NCBI GenBank assembly: GCA_017396555.1
Contig: JAFQLS010000045.1
Span: 46,834-110,833 of the forward strand
Source: Lachnospiraceae bacterium
GTDB taxonomy: Bacteria > Bacillota > Clostridia > Lachnospirales > Lachnospiraceae
DNA length: 64,000 nt
Direction of reading: 5' to 3'
Shown here: in pieces, positions 9,144-16,705 of the stretch
Layout of the letters: the number at the start of each line of letters is the position of its first letter
Numbering within the stretch: the stretch's first letter is position 1
Notes under the pieces: model-generated
Database searches by the model: none
Told to the model about the DNA's origin: nothing
What the model saw: only the letters and a program-made list of their open reading frames with translations
Translations under genes and position numbers: made by a program

Positions 9144-9770
9144 TTATCCTACTTCCTTTTCAATTTGAAATTTCACAAGATTTTGTTCAAAATCATATCG
9201 CTTTTTTATTTTGTCCTGAGAAAAAATTTTATCCACCAGATTAGGATTCCACTCGCAAAGTGTAAGCACATACTCATTTAATAGATAATATGATATAGCA
9301 GATTTTTGATTTTTATTAATATATTTCACAGCATATATCCTTGTTCCCTGATACTTATTCATATCTATCTTTGCACTCGACATTTTTAGAATTTCCTCTT
9401 CATTAACCTTAAGAACAATCCCTTTTTCATCGATATTCTTTATTTCTTTCCTACTAACAACAATATAATCTTCGCCATTCGGAAAGTTTATTCTTATATC
9501 AATTAAATCTCCTGCATAAATACCCTCAAACATATCCACACAATCAAAATGCTGATATCTCTCATCATCTGCAACCATATCGTCTGTAACCTTATGTTCC
9601 TGCTCAGTTTCTTTTTCTGTTTCTACAATACCTGATGGCATTTCTAATTCATCCGCCTTCTTTTTCTTAGAACCTAATACAAACACAGTAATACCACCTG
9701 CAACCACCACAGTTGACAATATGGCTCCTATAATAATTTTTCTTTTTTTACTTCTATGTATTATTGCCAT
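9144..9770 (-). CDS. RcpC/CpaB-like Tad pilus assembly protein (SAF-type)
   Basis: A 208-residue protein with one N-terminal membrane segment (about 11-32), an acidic linker, then a compact beta domain. The piece IYAGDLIDIRINFPNGEDYI resembles the SAF/RcpC region of CpaB proteins in Gram-positive Tad loci. CpaB/RcpC proteins sit outside the membrane and support Flp pilus assembly. The main Tad operon at 48-56.6 kb has no such gene, so this may be the missing part. It starts directly at the stop of the ATPase gene (TAAATG), with GGAGG inside the upstream gene. The family call is moderate. Confidence 0.6.
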   Translation of the reverse strand: MAIIHRSKKRKIIIGAILSTVVVAGGITVFVLGSKKKKADELEMPSGIVETEKETEQEHKVTDDMVADDERYQHFDCVDMFEGIYAGDLIDIRINFPNGEDYIVVSRKEIKNIDEKGIVLKVNEEEILKMSSAKIDMNKYQGTRIYAVKYINKNQKSAISYYLLNEYVLTLCEWNPNLVDKIFSQDKIKKRYDFEQNLVKFQIEKEVG

Positions 9771-10385
9771 TTAATCCTCCAAAATACCAATAAAGAACGA
9801 AAGAACATTTTTATCCAATTCAAAAGGACTGGCATAACTAGGAACTTGTCTAAATATTTTCTTATTATGCGTAACCCCAAAGCAATTAAAACATTTAAAA
9901 TCTTTATTGGGCAGATTATCATCAAACCACTTTATTGCTTTATTATTGTCTTCGTATTTCCAAGGTGTATGACATGCAATAAGGCATTTTATATCGCTTA
10001 ATATTATTTTATCTTTTTGTTTTTGAAAGTTTTCTCCTATATCCAGTATAATATACTCATATGCATCTCCATAAATCTCAAAAAACCTATCGTGACTAAT
10101 CCTCTTATAAAAACTTACATTATGTATATCATACATATCTGTTTCACAGCTGTTTTTTTTGATATTACTTCTTACATATTCATTTTTAATTCTTTCAAAA
10201 TCACCACTTCCATTTAACTCGATAATTGCTGTTTTCTTTCCATATATCATACGAATCGATTTAGCTAAAGCAATTGCAAAATGAGTACAACCTGCTCCTT
10301 TTACCGAGCCCATAACTGCAATTATTTTGGGATTCTTATGCAAATTTTGCTTATTACCAGAAAAAATCCTTTTCAAATCACACAA
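9771..10385 (-). CDS. Small MinD/CpaE-like ATPase with atypical P-loop
   Basis: A 204-residue single-domain protein of the ParA/MinD superfamily. The P-loop GSVKGAGCTHFAIALA keeps the signature lysine of the deviant Walker A motif, but has Cys where the usual GK(T/S) lysine would be. A Walker-B-like stretch is EYIILDIGENF. It starts with a GTG 6 bases after the kinase gene. The same GxGxTHFAxAL pattern occurs in the C-terminal domain of that kinase, so the two are paralogues. Whether it hydrolyses ATP is uncertain. A scaffold role near the pilus, as for TadZ/CpaE, is inferred. Confidence 0.7.
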   Translation of the reverse strand: MCDLKRIFSGNKQNLHKNPKIIAVMGSVKGAGCTHFAIALAKSIRMIYGKKTAIIELNGSGDFERIKNEYVRSNIKKNSCETDMYDIHNVSFYKRISHDRFFEIYGDAYEYIILDIGENFQKQKDKIILSDIKCLIACHTPWKYEDNNKAIKWFDDNLPNKDFKCFNCFGVTHNKKIFRQVPSYASPFELDKNVLSFFIGILED

Positions 10386-10391
10386 CTTCTT

Positions 10392-11669
10392 TCATATCTT
10401 TATTTTTCTCATTATTTTTTCAAATCTTTTTCTCTCCATATATTTAAGTTTAAAAGGGTCTTCAATGTATGGTAAAATATTATTTCCACAATAATTGCAA
10501 ATTTTAATAACATTTCTATTACTTAACATTGCTTCCAACTCACTATATATGATAAAGGTCTGCTCTCTTTGCCACTCTCTGCTACCGCAAATAAATATGA
10601 TATCGTTAAAAGCCTGAATCTTATTCAAATCAGCAATCCCCATGTCTATAACCTGAATATTGTTCTCCGTATCCGCTCGGTTCCCTTCATCATATACAGG
10701 CAATATGCGACAATAACTACCTTTAATTCTTGCTATTCCCGTATTTTCAAGTTCAAAATTTCTTTCCCCTAAAATACCTTCTATACATCCGGAATCGTAA
10801 TAGTTTACATACACTGCCAAATTCCTTCTTCTATTCAACTCAGTAGTCAGAGCAAGTGCAAAGTGAGTGGCTCCTACACCACTTTGACTACCAACGACAC
10901 ATATTTTTTTAGAAACATCTAAGCCTTTTACCTTCGTTTCAAAATATTTACATAAATCTGCTGCTCTGACCTTGCATTTACTGTCATTCATACATTCATC
11001 CAACATTGCATTCAATTTATTATCAGTAATATTTTCTAATACAAAATATATAATTTTTGCCAGACTATAAATATCCAGTACAATCTTTGATTCAGTGCTT
11101 TCATATTGTTCAGCTCTCGTATATCCGACAGTTCCATATATAAATTTTCTCTGCTTCTGATAGTTAAGAATATTTCCACTACCAAAATCAACCAAATATA
11201 CTTTACCTGTGGAATAATTAATCAGGATATTCTGCGGTTTAATATCCATATGTATTATCGGGTAAGGGCTCTGCGTATGTAAACAGTCAACAATATCACA
11301 TATCTGCTTAAGCAAGCTTATTCTTTTAAAATTGGATAATTTAGGATATTCTTGTAAATACTTATCAAGAGATACACCCTCTATGTATTCTTCTACAATA
11401 TAGAAGTATTCTTCATCTTCCTCTATATCATATATAATAGGAACACCCGGATGTCTTAGATTCTTCAAAATTGACACTTCGTAGAAAAAATTCTCAGAAG
11501 ACGTGTAACTTTTCTTAATGGATTTAATAGCTCGGAACACTTCCATACCTGTATGCTTTGCCAGATAAACGGAACCTGTTCCACCCTCACCGATTCTATC
11601 TAAAATTAAATACTTTCCGAACAATATATTCTGTTTATGCTCTAACGTATCTTTACCTCCTTTCAACAC
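10392..11669 (-). CDS. Ser/Thr protein kinase fused to a MinD/CpaE-like domain
   Basis: A 425-residue soluble fusion. The N-terminal Hanks-type kinase has a GEGGTGSVYLAKH P-loop, the catalytic loop HMDIKPQNILI, the VDFGSG metal motif and the activation segment end YGTVGYTRAEQY. From about residue 255 it continues into a MinD-like domain with GSQSGVGATHFALAL, lacking the usual GK lysine. There is no PASTA or membrane segment, unlike PrkC/Stk kinases. The start is unclear: GTG at 11669 and TTG at 11666 lie upstream of an AAAGGAGG site, and the codon best spaced from it (11648) is ACG. It heads a three-gene operon with the ATPase and RcpC-like genes. Confidence 0.85.
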   Translation of the reverse strand: MLKGGKDTLEHKQNILFGKYLILDRIGEGGTGSVYLAKHTGMEVFRAIKSIKKSYTSSENFFYEVSILKNLRHPGVPIIYDIEEDEEYFYIVEEYIEGVSLDKYLQEYPKLSNFKRISLLKQICDIVDCLHTQSPYPIIHMDIKPQNILINYSTGKVYLVDFGSGNILNYQKQRKFIYGTVGYTRAEQYESTESKIVLDIYSLAKIIYFVLENITDNKLNAMLDECMNDSKCKVRAADLCKYFETKVKGLDVSKKICVVGSQSGVGATHFALALTTELNRRRNLAVYVNYYDSGCIEGILGERNFELENTGIARIKGSYCRILPVYDEGNRADTENNIQVIDMGIADLNKIQAFNDIIFICGSREWQREQTFIIYSELEAMLSNRNVIKICNYCGNNILPYIEDPFKLKYMERKRFEKIMRKIKI

Positions 11670-11691
11670 GGCAAATTTGTTTCGTGTATAT

Positions 11692-11720
11692 ATTTTATAC
11701 TATTTGTATGTATATTGCAA
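11692..11720 (-). promoter_or_regulatory. Promoter of the kinase operon
   Basis: On the minus strand a TTGCAA -35 box (11715-11720) is separated by 17 bases from a TAAAAT -10 box (11692-11697), just upstream of the kinase gene. The spacing is ideal and the position gives a short leader. Assigned by sequence match only. Confidence 0.55.
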
Positions 11721-11753
11721 GTCCTTTTTAAAAAATTTTTAACATTAATTTTC

Positions 11754-11783
11754 TTTACATATGAATTAGCTTTGGTTTATACT
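11754..11783 (+). promoter_or_regulatory. Promoter of mecA
   Basis: TTTACA (11754-11759) and TATACT (11778-11783) with an 18-base spacer, 60 bases before the mecA start. It is divergent from the kinase promoter. The overlapping repeat TATACTATATAATAGTATA forms a near-palindrome that could bind a regulator. Sequence match only. Confidence 0.5.
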
Positions 11784-11842
11784 ATATAATAGTATATATC
11801 ATAAATTAATTGCCCCAACATAATTGAAAGGAGGAGCAAATT

Positions 11843-12577
11843 ATGAAAATAGAAAAAATTAATGATAATCAGATTAAATGCACTTTAAATAAATCAGACT
11901 TAGCTTCCAGAGAAATTAAAATAAGTGAGCTTGCATACGGAACCCAAAAAGCCAAAGAGCTTTTTCGCGATATGATGCAACAGGCCGCTTATGAATTTGG
12001 TTTTGAAGCCGAGGACATTCCACTAATGATAGAGGCCATACCTGTATCTCCCGATTGTATTGTTCTACTAATTACCAAAGTAGAAGATCCGGAAGAGCTT
12101 GATACTCGTTTCTCCAAATTTGCACCGGCACAGGAGGAAGATGAGGATGGCGAGAATTCAGATAATGATGTTTTAGAGCTTCTTAATGATATGAATAATT
12201 TAATCAACCATGTCAAAGGAATTGCTTCTAACACGGATAATTCTGCCAATACTTCTGCAACATCCGAAGAACAGAAAAAGGCTAACAAAGAACATTTAGT
12301 GAAATGTTTTAAATTTAATTCTCTTAACGAAGCCATCACTGCATGTCATTTGAGTACCGGATTATTTAAAGGTGAAAGTGCACTCTATAAAGACAACAAT
12401 GACAAATATTATATATACCTTGATGCCGTTAAGTCTATTGAAAATGCCAAACTGTGTAATATATTTTCAGAATATTCTTCTATATTAAAGATAACATATT
12501 CTGCAAAAAATTATTATGACGAACACTACGAATGTATTATTCCAAATGCTGCCATTGAAAAGCTTAGCAAAATTTAA
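11843..12577 (+). CDS. mecA: Adaptor protein MecA
   Basis: A 244-residue protein with the MecA family layout. The N-terminal substrate-binding part begins MKIEKINDNQIKCTLNKSDL and includes REIKISELAYGTQKAKELF. A long acidic linker rich in Asp/Asn/Ser follows (about 95-145), then a C-terminal domain from about 155 that in homologues docks on ClpC. MecA delivers substrates to the ClpCP protease. A strong AAGGAGG ribosome site precedes the ATG. It is monocistronic, with its own promoter and a terminator immediately downstream. Confidence 0.92.
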   Translation: MKIEKINDNQIKCTLNKSDLASREIKISELAYGTQKAKELFRDMMQQAAYEFGFEAEDIPLMIEAIPVSPDCIVLLITKVEDPEELDTRFSKFAPAQEEDEDGENSDNDVLELLNDMNNLINHVKGIASNTDNSANTSATSEEQKKANKEHLVKCFKFNSLNEAITACHLSTGLFKGESALYKDNNDKYYIYLDAVKSIENAKLCNIFSEYSSILKITYSAKNYYDEHYECIIPNAAIEKLSKI

Positions 12578-12583
12578 TACTAT

Positions 12584-12615
12584 GCGGATTTGCTTTTGCA
12601 GATCCGCTTTTTTTA
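12584..12615 (+). terminator. Terminator of mecA
   Basis: Stem GCGGATTTGC (12584-12593) pairs with GCAGATCCGC (12598-12607) across a TTTT loop, with one G-U pair, and is followed by a run of eight T. It is a typical intrinsic terminator just after mecA. Confidence 0.9.
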
Positions 12616-12681
12616 TTTTAGCAACCAATTCATATTTCATGTGTCATATGTAATGATTAATATGTTTGGATGTAACAATTT

Positions 12682-12716
12682 AAAAAGAGGTTACAACTCA
12701 ATCGAGTCATAACCTC
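12682..12716 (-). terminator. Terminator of the DUF1858 gene
   Basis: On the minus strand an inverted repeat with GAGGTTA/TAACCTC outer arms and ACTC/GAGT inner arms (12687-12716) is followed by TTTTT. It lies directly downstream of the DUF1858 gene stop. Confidence 0.8.
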
Positions 12717-12733
12717 AAGCTTTTAAAAAATAA

Positions 12734-12943
12734 TTACGCATTCTTCGCTGCAAGAAATGCATTAAGTGCTTCCTCCAATTTATCAGCATCTATTCCATGA
12801 ACCATAGCTGCTTCTTCTAAAGTTTCACCCTGTGCTGACGGACAACCTATACAATGCATACCTGCACCTAATAATACAGGAATAAGCCCCTCATCTATTC
12901 TGATAATATCTGCGATAATCATATCCTTGGTTACTTTTGCCAT
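12734..12943 (-). CDS. DUF1858 domain protein
   Basis: A 69-residue protein that is almost entirely one DUF1858 domain. It has the conserved pieces [15 protein letters not shown] and [19 protein letters not shown] with a C-x2-C pair. This family is associated with hybrid-cluster proteins and other redox proteins in anaerobes, and the cysteine pair suggests a redox or metal role; no specific function is known. The ATG at 12943 is preferred, with GGAGG nine bases upstream. It is monocistronic and divergent from the pyruvate formate-lyase operon. Confidence 0.88.
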   Translation of the reverse strand: MAKVTKDMIIADIIRIDEGLIPVLLGAGMHCIGCPSAQGETLEEAAMVHGIDADKLEEALNAFLAAKNA

Positions 12944-13043
12944 TCTAATATTCCTCCAATTCATCAAAAATAATTTAGTAAATAACTACCTAACATAGTA
13001 TATATCAACTTATAAAAATTTACAATATCTATCTCTTTAAATA

Positions 13044-13061
13044 TTGTTAAATTTTTCACAT
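13044..13061 (+). promoter_or_regulatory. Rex-like operator upstream of the pfl operon
   Basis: TTGTTAAATTTTTCACAT is an imperfect palindrome close to the Rex consensus TTGTTAA-N4-TTAACAA or TTGTGA-N6-TCACAA. Rex represses fermentation genes when NADH/NAD is low. It lies 43 bases upstream of the -35 box of the pfl promoter. No rex gene is in the window, so this is an inference from motif and target. Confidence 0.45.
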
Positions 13062-13104
13062 TGTATAAAATTGTATACAGTATTCAAAATTAAACAACTA
13101 CATA

Positions 13105-13133
13105 TTGACATATTTTTTTTGCTTCTTTATAAT
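13105..13133 (+). promoter_or_regulatory. Consensus sigma-A promoter of the pfl operon
   Basis: A perfect TTGACA (13105-13110) and a perfect TATAAT (13128-13133) with a 17-base spacer stand 51 bases before the pyruvate formate-lyase ATG. A full consensus match predicts very strong transcription, as expected for a major fermentation enzyme. Confidence 0.88.
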
Positions 13134-13184
13134 AAATGCATACAGCAACAATTTAATTATCTAAAACAGATAGGAGGAACTGCT

Positions 13185-15281
13185 ATGAACGGTGAAAAAG
13201 AATGGAATGGTTTTATTGGCGGAAAGTGGCAAAGAGAAGTCAATGTCCGCAATTTTATACAGAAAAATTACACTCTTTATGAAGGTGATGAAAGCTTCCT
13301 TGTAGGACCAACAGAAGCTACAAATAAATTATGGGCTCAGGTATTAGATCTTTCAAAACAGGAAAGAGAAGCCGGTGGCGTTCTTGACATGGATACCAAG
13401 GTTGTATCTGGTATTACTTCTCACAGTGCCGGATATCTGAATAAAGATTTAGAACAAATTGTAGGTTTCCAAACAGACAAACCTTTCAAACGTTCCTTAC
13501 AGCCATATGGTGGAATTAAAATGGCTATGAATGCTTGTAAGATGAATGGATACGAAGTTGATTCTGAAATTGTTGACATATTTACCAAATACAGAAAAAC
13601 CCATAATCAGGGTGTCTTCGATGTTTACACCCCTGAAATGAGAGCAGCAAGGCACGCTGCCATTATTACAGGTCTTCCAGATGCATACGGTCGAGGTCGT
13701 ATAATAGGTGACTATAGAAGAGTAGCTCTTTACGGTATTGATAACTTAATAGAAGATAAGAAACATCAGTTAGCTACATCACTAGTACGAATGACTTCTA
13801 AGAATATTCGTCTTCGCGAAGAGTTAACAGAGCAAATCAGAGCTCTTGGAGAATTAAAAGAGCTTGGTTCAATATATGGTTATGATATTTCCAAACCTGC
13901 AAGTACAGCAAAAGAAGCTATTCAGTGGACTTACTTTGGATACCTCGCTGCTGTTAAGGAACAAAATGGTGCAGCGATGTCATTTGGACGTACTTCTACC
14001 TTCCTTGACATTTATATAGAAAGAGATTTACAGAATGGTCTTATAACAGAAGTTGAAGCGCAGGAAATGATTGACCATTTAATTATGAAGTTAAGACTAG
14101 TTAAATTTGCCCGTACACCTGAATATAATTCATTATTCTCAGGTGATCCAACATGGGTAACTGAATCAATCGGTGGTGTTGGTATTGATGGCAGAGCATT
14201 GGTAACAAAGACTTCTTTCAGATATTTAAACACACTTGATAACTTAGGAACTGCTCCTGAACCAAACTTAACAGTACTCTGGTCTAAGTATCTTCCTATT
14301 AACTTCAAGCGTTACTGTGCTAAGATGTCTATTAAATCATCTTCTATACAGTACGAAAATGATGACCTTATGAGAGTAACCCATGGCGATGATTACGCAA
14401 TTGCATGTTGTGTATCTTCAATGCGTGTAGGTAAAGAAATGCAGTTCTTTGGCGCAAGAGCTAATCTTGCAAAATGTTTATTATACTCAATCAATGGCGG
14501 TATTGACGAAAGACTCAAAGAACAGATTGGACCAAAATACCAGAAATGCGAAGTGGATGCTGACGGTTACCTTATGTACGATGATGTTATGGAAAAATTC
14601 GAACAAATGACAGAATGGTTAGCCGGACTATATGTAAATACACTTAATGTAATTCACTATATGCATGATAAATATTGCTACGAAAAGATTCAGATGGCAC
14701 TTCACGACAGAGATGTTAAGAGATATTTTGCAACAGGTATTGCCGGTCTTTCCTGCGTAGCTGACTCACTTAGTGCCATCAAATATGCAAAAGTTAAGCC
14801 AATTAAGGATGAAAATGGCATAGTTGTTGACTTTGAAGTAAATGGTGATTTCCCTAAATACGGAAACAATGACGATAGAGTTGATTCCATTGCAAGAGAC
14901 CTTGTAGATTCATTTATGGATAAGATTAGAAAACATCACACATATAGAGATGGTGTACCAACAATGTCTATCCTTACTATTACTTCCAATGTTGTATATG
15001 GCAAGAAAACAGGTAATACACCTGACGGAAGAAAAATGGGCGAGCCTTTAGCACCTGGTGCTAATCCAATGCATGGCAGAGATACAAACGGTGCTTTAGC
15101 TTCTCTTTCGTCAGTAGCTAAGCTTAACTTTAGAAATGCTCAGGATGGTATCTCTAATACATTTACCATTATTCCTGATGCACTTGGTAAAGATGGAAAT
15201 ATGTTTGTTATGGATCTTGCTGATTGCAGCAACGGTGCATGCCAGATTCCAAACTTAAATGATGTAGAAGATAATGAGTAA
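13185..15281 (+). CDS. pflB: Pyruvate formate-lyase, catalytic chain lacking the glycyl-radical domain
   Basis: A 698-residue protein matching PflB along most of its length. It has the active-site Cys-Cys pair at 408-409 ([10 protein letters not shown]) and the conserved [17 protein letters not shown] segment. It ends with [20 protein letters not shown] plus a short Cys-containing tail, instead of continuing into the RVSGYAV glycyl-radical domain. That domain is encoded separately 60 bases later in the same frame, after three in-frame stops (15279, 15285, 15294). The enzyme converts pyruvate and CoA to formate and acetyl-CoA. The ATG at 13185 has AGGAGG upstream; the frame extends further upstream but overlaps the promoter. 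Confidence 0.93.
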   Translation: MNGEKEWNGFIGGKWQREVNVRNFIQKNYTLYEGDESFLVGPTEATNKLWAQVLDLSKQEREAGGVLDMDTKVVSGITSHSAGYLNKDLEQIVGFQTDKPFKRSLQPYGGIKMAMNACKMNGYEVDSEIVDIFTKYRKTHNQGVFDVYTPEMRAARHAAIITGLPDAYGRGRIIGDYRRVALYGIDNLIEDKKHQLATSLVRMTSKNIRLREELTEQIRALGELKELGSIYGYDISKPASTAKEAIQWTYFGYLAAVKEQNGAAMSFGRTSTFLDIYIERDLQNGLITEVEAQEMIDHLIMKLRLVKFARTPEYNSLFSGDPTWVTESIGGVGIDGRALVTKTSFRYLNTLDNLGTAPEPNLTVLWSKYLPINFKRYCAKMSIKSSSIQYENDDLMRVTHGDDYAIACCVSSMRVGKEMQFFGARANLAKCLLYSINGGIDERLKEQIGPKYQKCEVDADGYLMYDDVMEKFEQMTEWLAGLYVNTLNVIHYMHDKYCYEKIQMALHDRDVKRYFATGIAGLSCVADSLSAIKYAKVKPIKDENGIVVDFEVNGDFPKYGNNDDRVDSIARDLVDSFMDKIRKHHTYRDGVPTMSILTITSNVVYGKKTGNTPDGRKMGEPLAPGANPMHGRDTNGALASLSSVAKLNFRNAQDGISNTFTIIPDALGKDGNMFVMDLADCSNGACQIPNLNDVEDNE

Positions 15282-15341
15282 CTGTAAATTATATGAGAAG
15301 TACGCGTTCCTATACGCAAAAGCTTCGGAATGGAGGTTTTT

Positions 15342-15587
15342 ATGTCAAACGTAAACGAACAACAGATTGATAACTTAGTAGCTATGCTTGATGGATATGC
15401 CGAAAAAGGCGGACATCACTTAAATGTAAACGTGTTAACAAGAGAGACATTATTGGATGCACAGGCACATCCTGAAAATTATCCTCAGTTAACAGTAAGA
15501 GTATCTGGTTATGCTGTAAACTTTATTAAATTAACAAAAGAACAGCAGGATGATGTAATTTCTCGTACATTCCATTATGGTATGTAA
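15342..15587 (+). CDS. Separate glycyl-radical domain subunit (GrcA-like) of pyruvate formate-lyase
   Basis: An 81-residue protein equal to the C-terminal domain of pyruvate formate-lyase: [20 protein letters not shown], then [10 protein letters not shown] with the radical glycine at residue 56, and the usual end [10 protein letters not shown]. In E. coli the stand-alone homologue GrcA (YfiD) can replace a damaged domain in trans; here no attached copy exists in the upstream gene, so this chain should be essential for activity. The ATG at 15342 has TGGAGG five bases upstream. It sits between pflB and pflA, 6 bases before pflA. Confidence 0.92.
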   Translation: MSNVNEQQIDNLVAMLDGYAEKGGHHLNVNVLTRETLLDAQAHPENYPQLTVRVSGYAVNFIKLTKEQQDDVISRTFHYGM

Positions 15588-15593
15588 ATAAAT

Positions 15594-16346
15594 ATGATAG
15601 GATATATTCATTCTATAGAAACATTCGGGACCGTTGACGGTCCCGGTGTTCGTTATGTGGTATTTTTACAAGGTTGTCCTATGCGTTGCAAATACTGCCA
15701 CAATCCGGACACATGGTTGCCTGAAAATTATCAAAAGACCTCTACGGTTGACGAAATTTTAAATGATTACGAAAGATACATACCGTTTCTTAAAAATGGC
15801 GGACTTACAGTTACCGGTGGCGAACCGATGATGCAGCTGGAATTTGTAACGGATTTATTCAAAAAGGCAAAAGAAAAAAATATACACACCTGCCTTGATA
15901 CGTCCGGAGTTACATTTAATCCCCATAGTGAAGAAAATGTAACCAAGGTCAATGAATTGTTAAAGTATACAGACCTTATAATGCTTGATATTAAGCACAT
16001 TGACCCTGTAGAACACATAGAATTAACCAAACAAAAAAATGACAATATATTAGTATTTGCAAGACATTTGTCTAAAATGAACAAGGATACCTGGATTAGA
16101 CATGTAGTAGTTCCGGGCATTACCCTTAACGACGAATACTTATATAAGCTTGGCGAATTTATTGGCACATTGTCTTCAGTAAAGGCTCTTGATGTTCTTC
16201 CTTATCATACAATGGGTGAGGTTAAATACGAAAATCTCGGTATACCTTATCCGCTCAAAGGAATAGAAGGTGCAACCAAGGAACAGGCAAAACATGCAAG
16301 AGAAATTATTATGAAAGGTTTTAGAAATAATAAATCTAATAAATAG
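15594..16346 (+). CDS. pflA: Pyruvate formate-lyase activating enzyme
   Basis: A 250-residue radical-SAM enzyme with the cluster motif C-x3-C-x2-C at residues 28, 32 and 35 (GCPMRCKYCHNP). The preceding FGTVDGPGVRYVVFLQ and the GGEPMMQ motif are also typical. It uses S-adenosylmethionine and a 4Fe-4S cluster to make the glycyl radical on the small GrcA-like chain. It follows that gene by 6 bases and shares the pfl promoter. Length and motifs are normal for PflA. Confidence 0.95.
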   Translation: MIGYIHSIETFGTVDGPGVRYVVFLQGCPMRCKYCHNPDTWLPENYQKTSTVDEILNDYERYIPFLKNGGLTVTGGEPMMQLEFVTDLFKKAKEKNIHTCLDTSGVTFNPHSEENVTKVNELLKYTDLIMLDIKHIDPVEHIELTKQKNDNILVFARHLSKMNKDTWIRHVVVPGITLNDEYLYKLGEFIGTLSSVKALDVLPYHTMGEVKYENLGIPYPLKGIEGATKEQAKHAREIIMKGFRNNKSNK

Positions 16347-16353
16347 CAAATCA

Positions 16354-16383
16354 GGAGCTTTACAAAATATTTTGCAAAGCTCC
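16354..16383. terminator. Bidirectional terminator between pflA and the XRE gene
   Basis: A 14-base stem, GGAGCTTTACAAAA with TTTTGCAAAGCTCC (one mismatch), lies between the convergent ends of pflA and the XRE regulator. The T-tracts are short on both sides, so efficiency is uncertain. Confidence 0.6.
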
Positions 16384-16390
16384 TTAATTA

Positions 16391-16705
16391 TTAATATTTA
16401 TCAATAAACTCTTTTACTTTCTGTAACTGCTCGTAATCCATCTGCGCTATCTTTTCCATAATATATTGCAGATTAGTATCATCCTCCAGCTTTTCACCAG
16501 AACCATTTAAAATCCACTCAATATTATAATGAAATTTAGAATTAATTAACTTGGCAATGGTAAGCGAAATTACTGTCTTATTTCCACTAAGTAACTTGTA
16601 TACATAATTACTGCTTATTCCCAGTTTCTCAGCAAAAGCTTTTGGAGTCTGATTCTGTTCACTTAGAATCATATGAAGTCTATCCTTTAACAACAAATCA
16701 CTCAC
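16391..16705 (-). CDS. XRE-family HTH regulator
   Basis: A 104-residue DNA-binding protein. An N-terminal HTH of the lambda-repressor/XRE type (TPKAFAEKLGISSNYVYKLL) is followed by a linker and a short C-terminal helix MDYEQLQKVKEFIDKY. The start is a GTG at 16705 with GGAGGG seven bases upstream, overlapping the end of the LuxR-type receptor gene by 8 bases; this indicates translational coupling. It is the last gene of a three-gene sensory operon with the solute-binding lipoprotein and the membrane receptor. Its target is unknown, but palindromes in the operon leader are candidates. Confidence 0.85.
   Translation of the reverse strand: MSDLLLKDRLHMILSEQNQTPKAFAEKLGISSNYVYKLLSGNKTVISLTIAKLINSKFHYNIEWILNGSGEKLEDDTNLQYIMEKIAQMDYEQLQKVKEFIDKY

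Noticed and set aside
13044-13184. 47-residue N-terminal extension of pyruvate formate-lyase
   Set aside because: It overlaps the consensus promoter and the Rex-like site; the ATG at 13185 has an ideal AGGAGG.
15279-15341. Simple sequencing error splitting pflB
   Set aside because: Three separate in-frame stops, a new tail on the first chain, and a correctly spaced ribosome site before the second chain make a single error unlikely.
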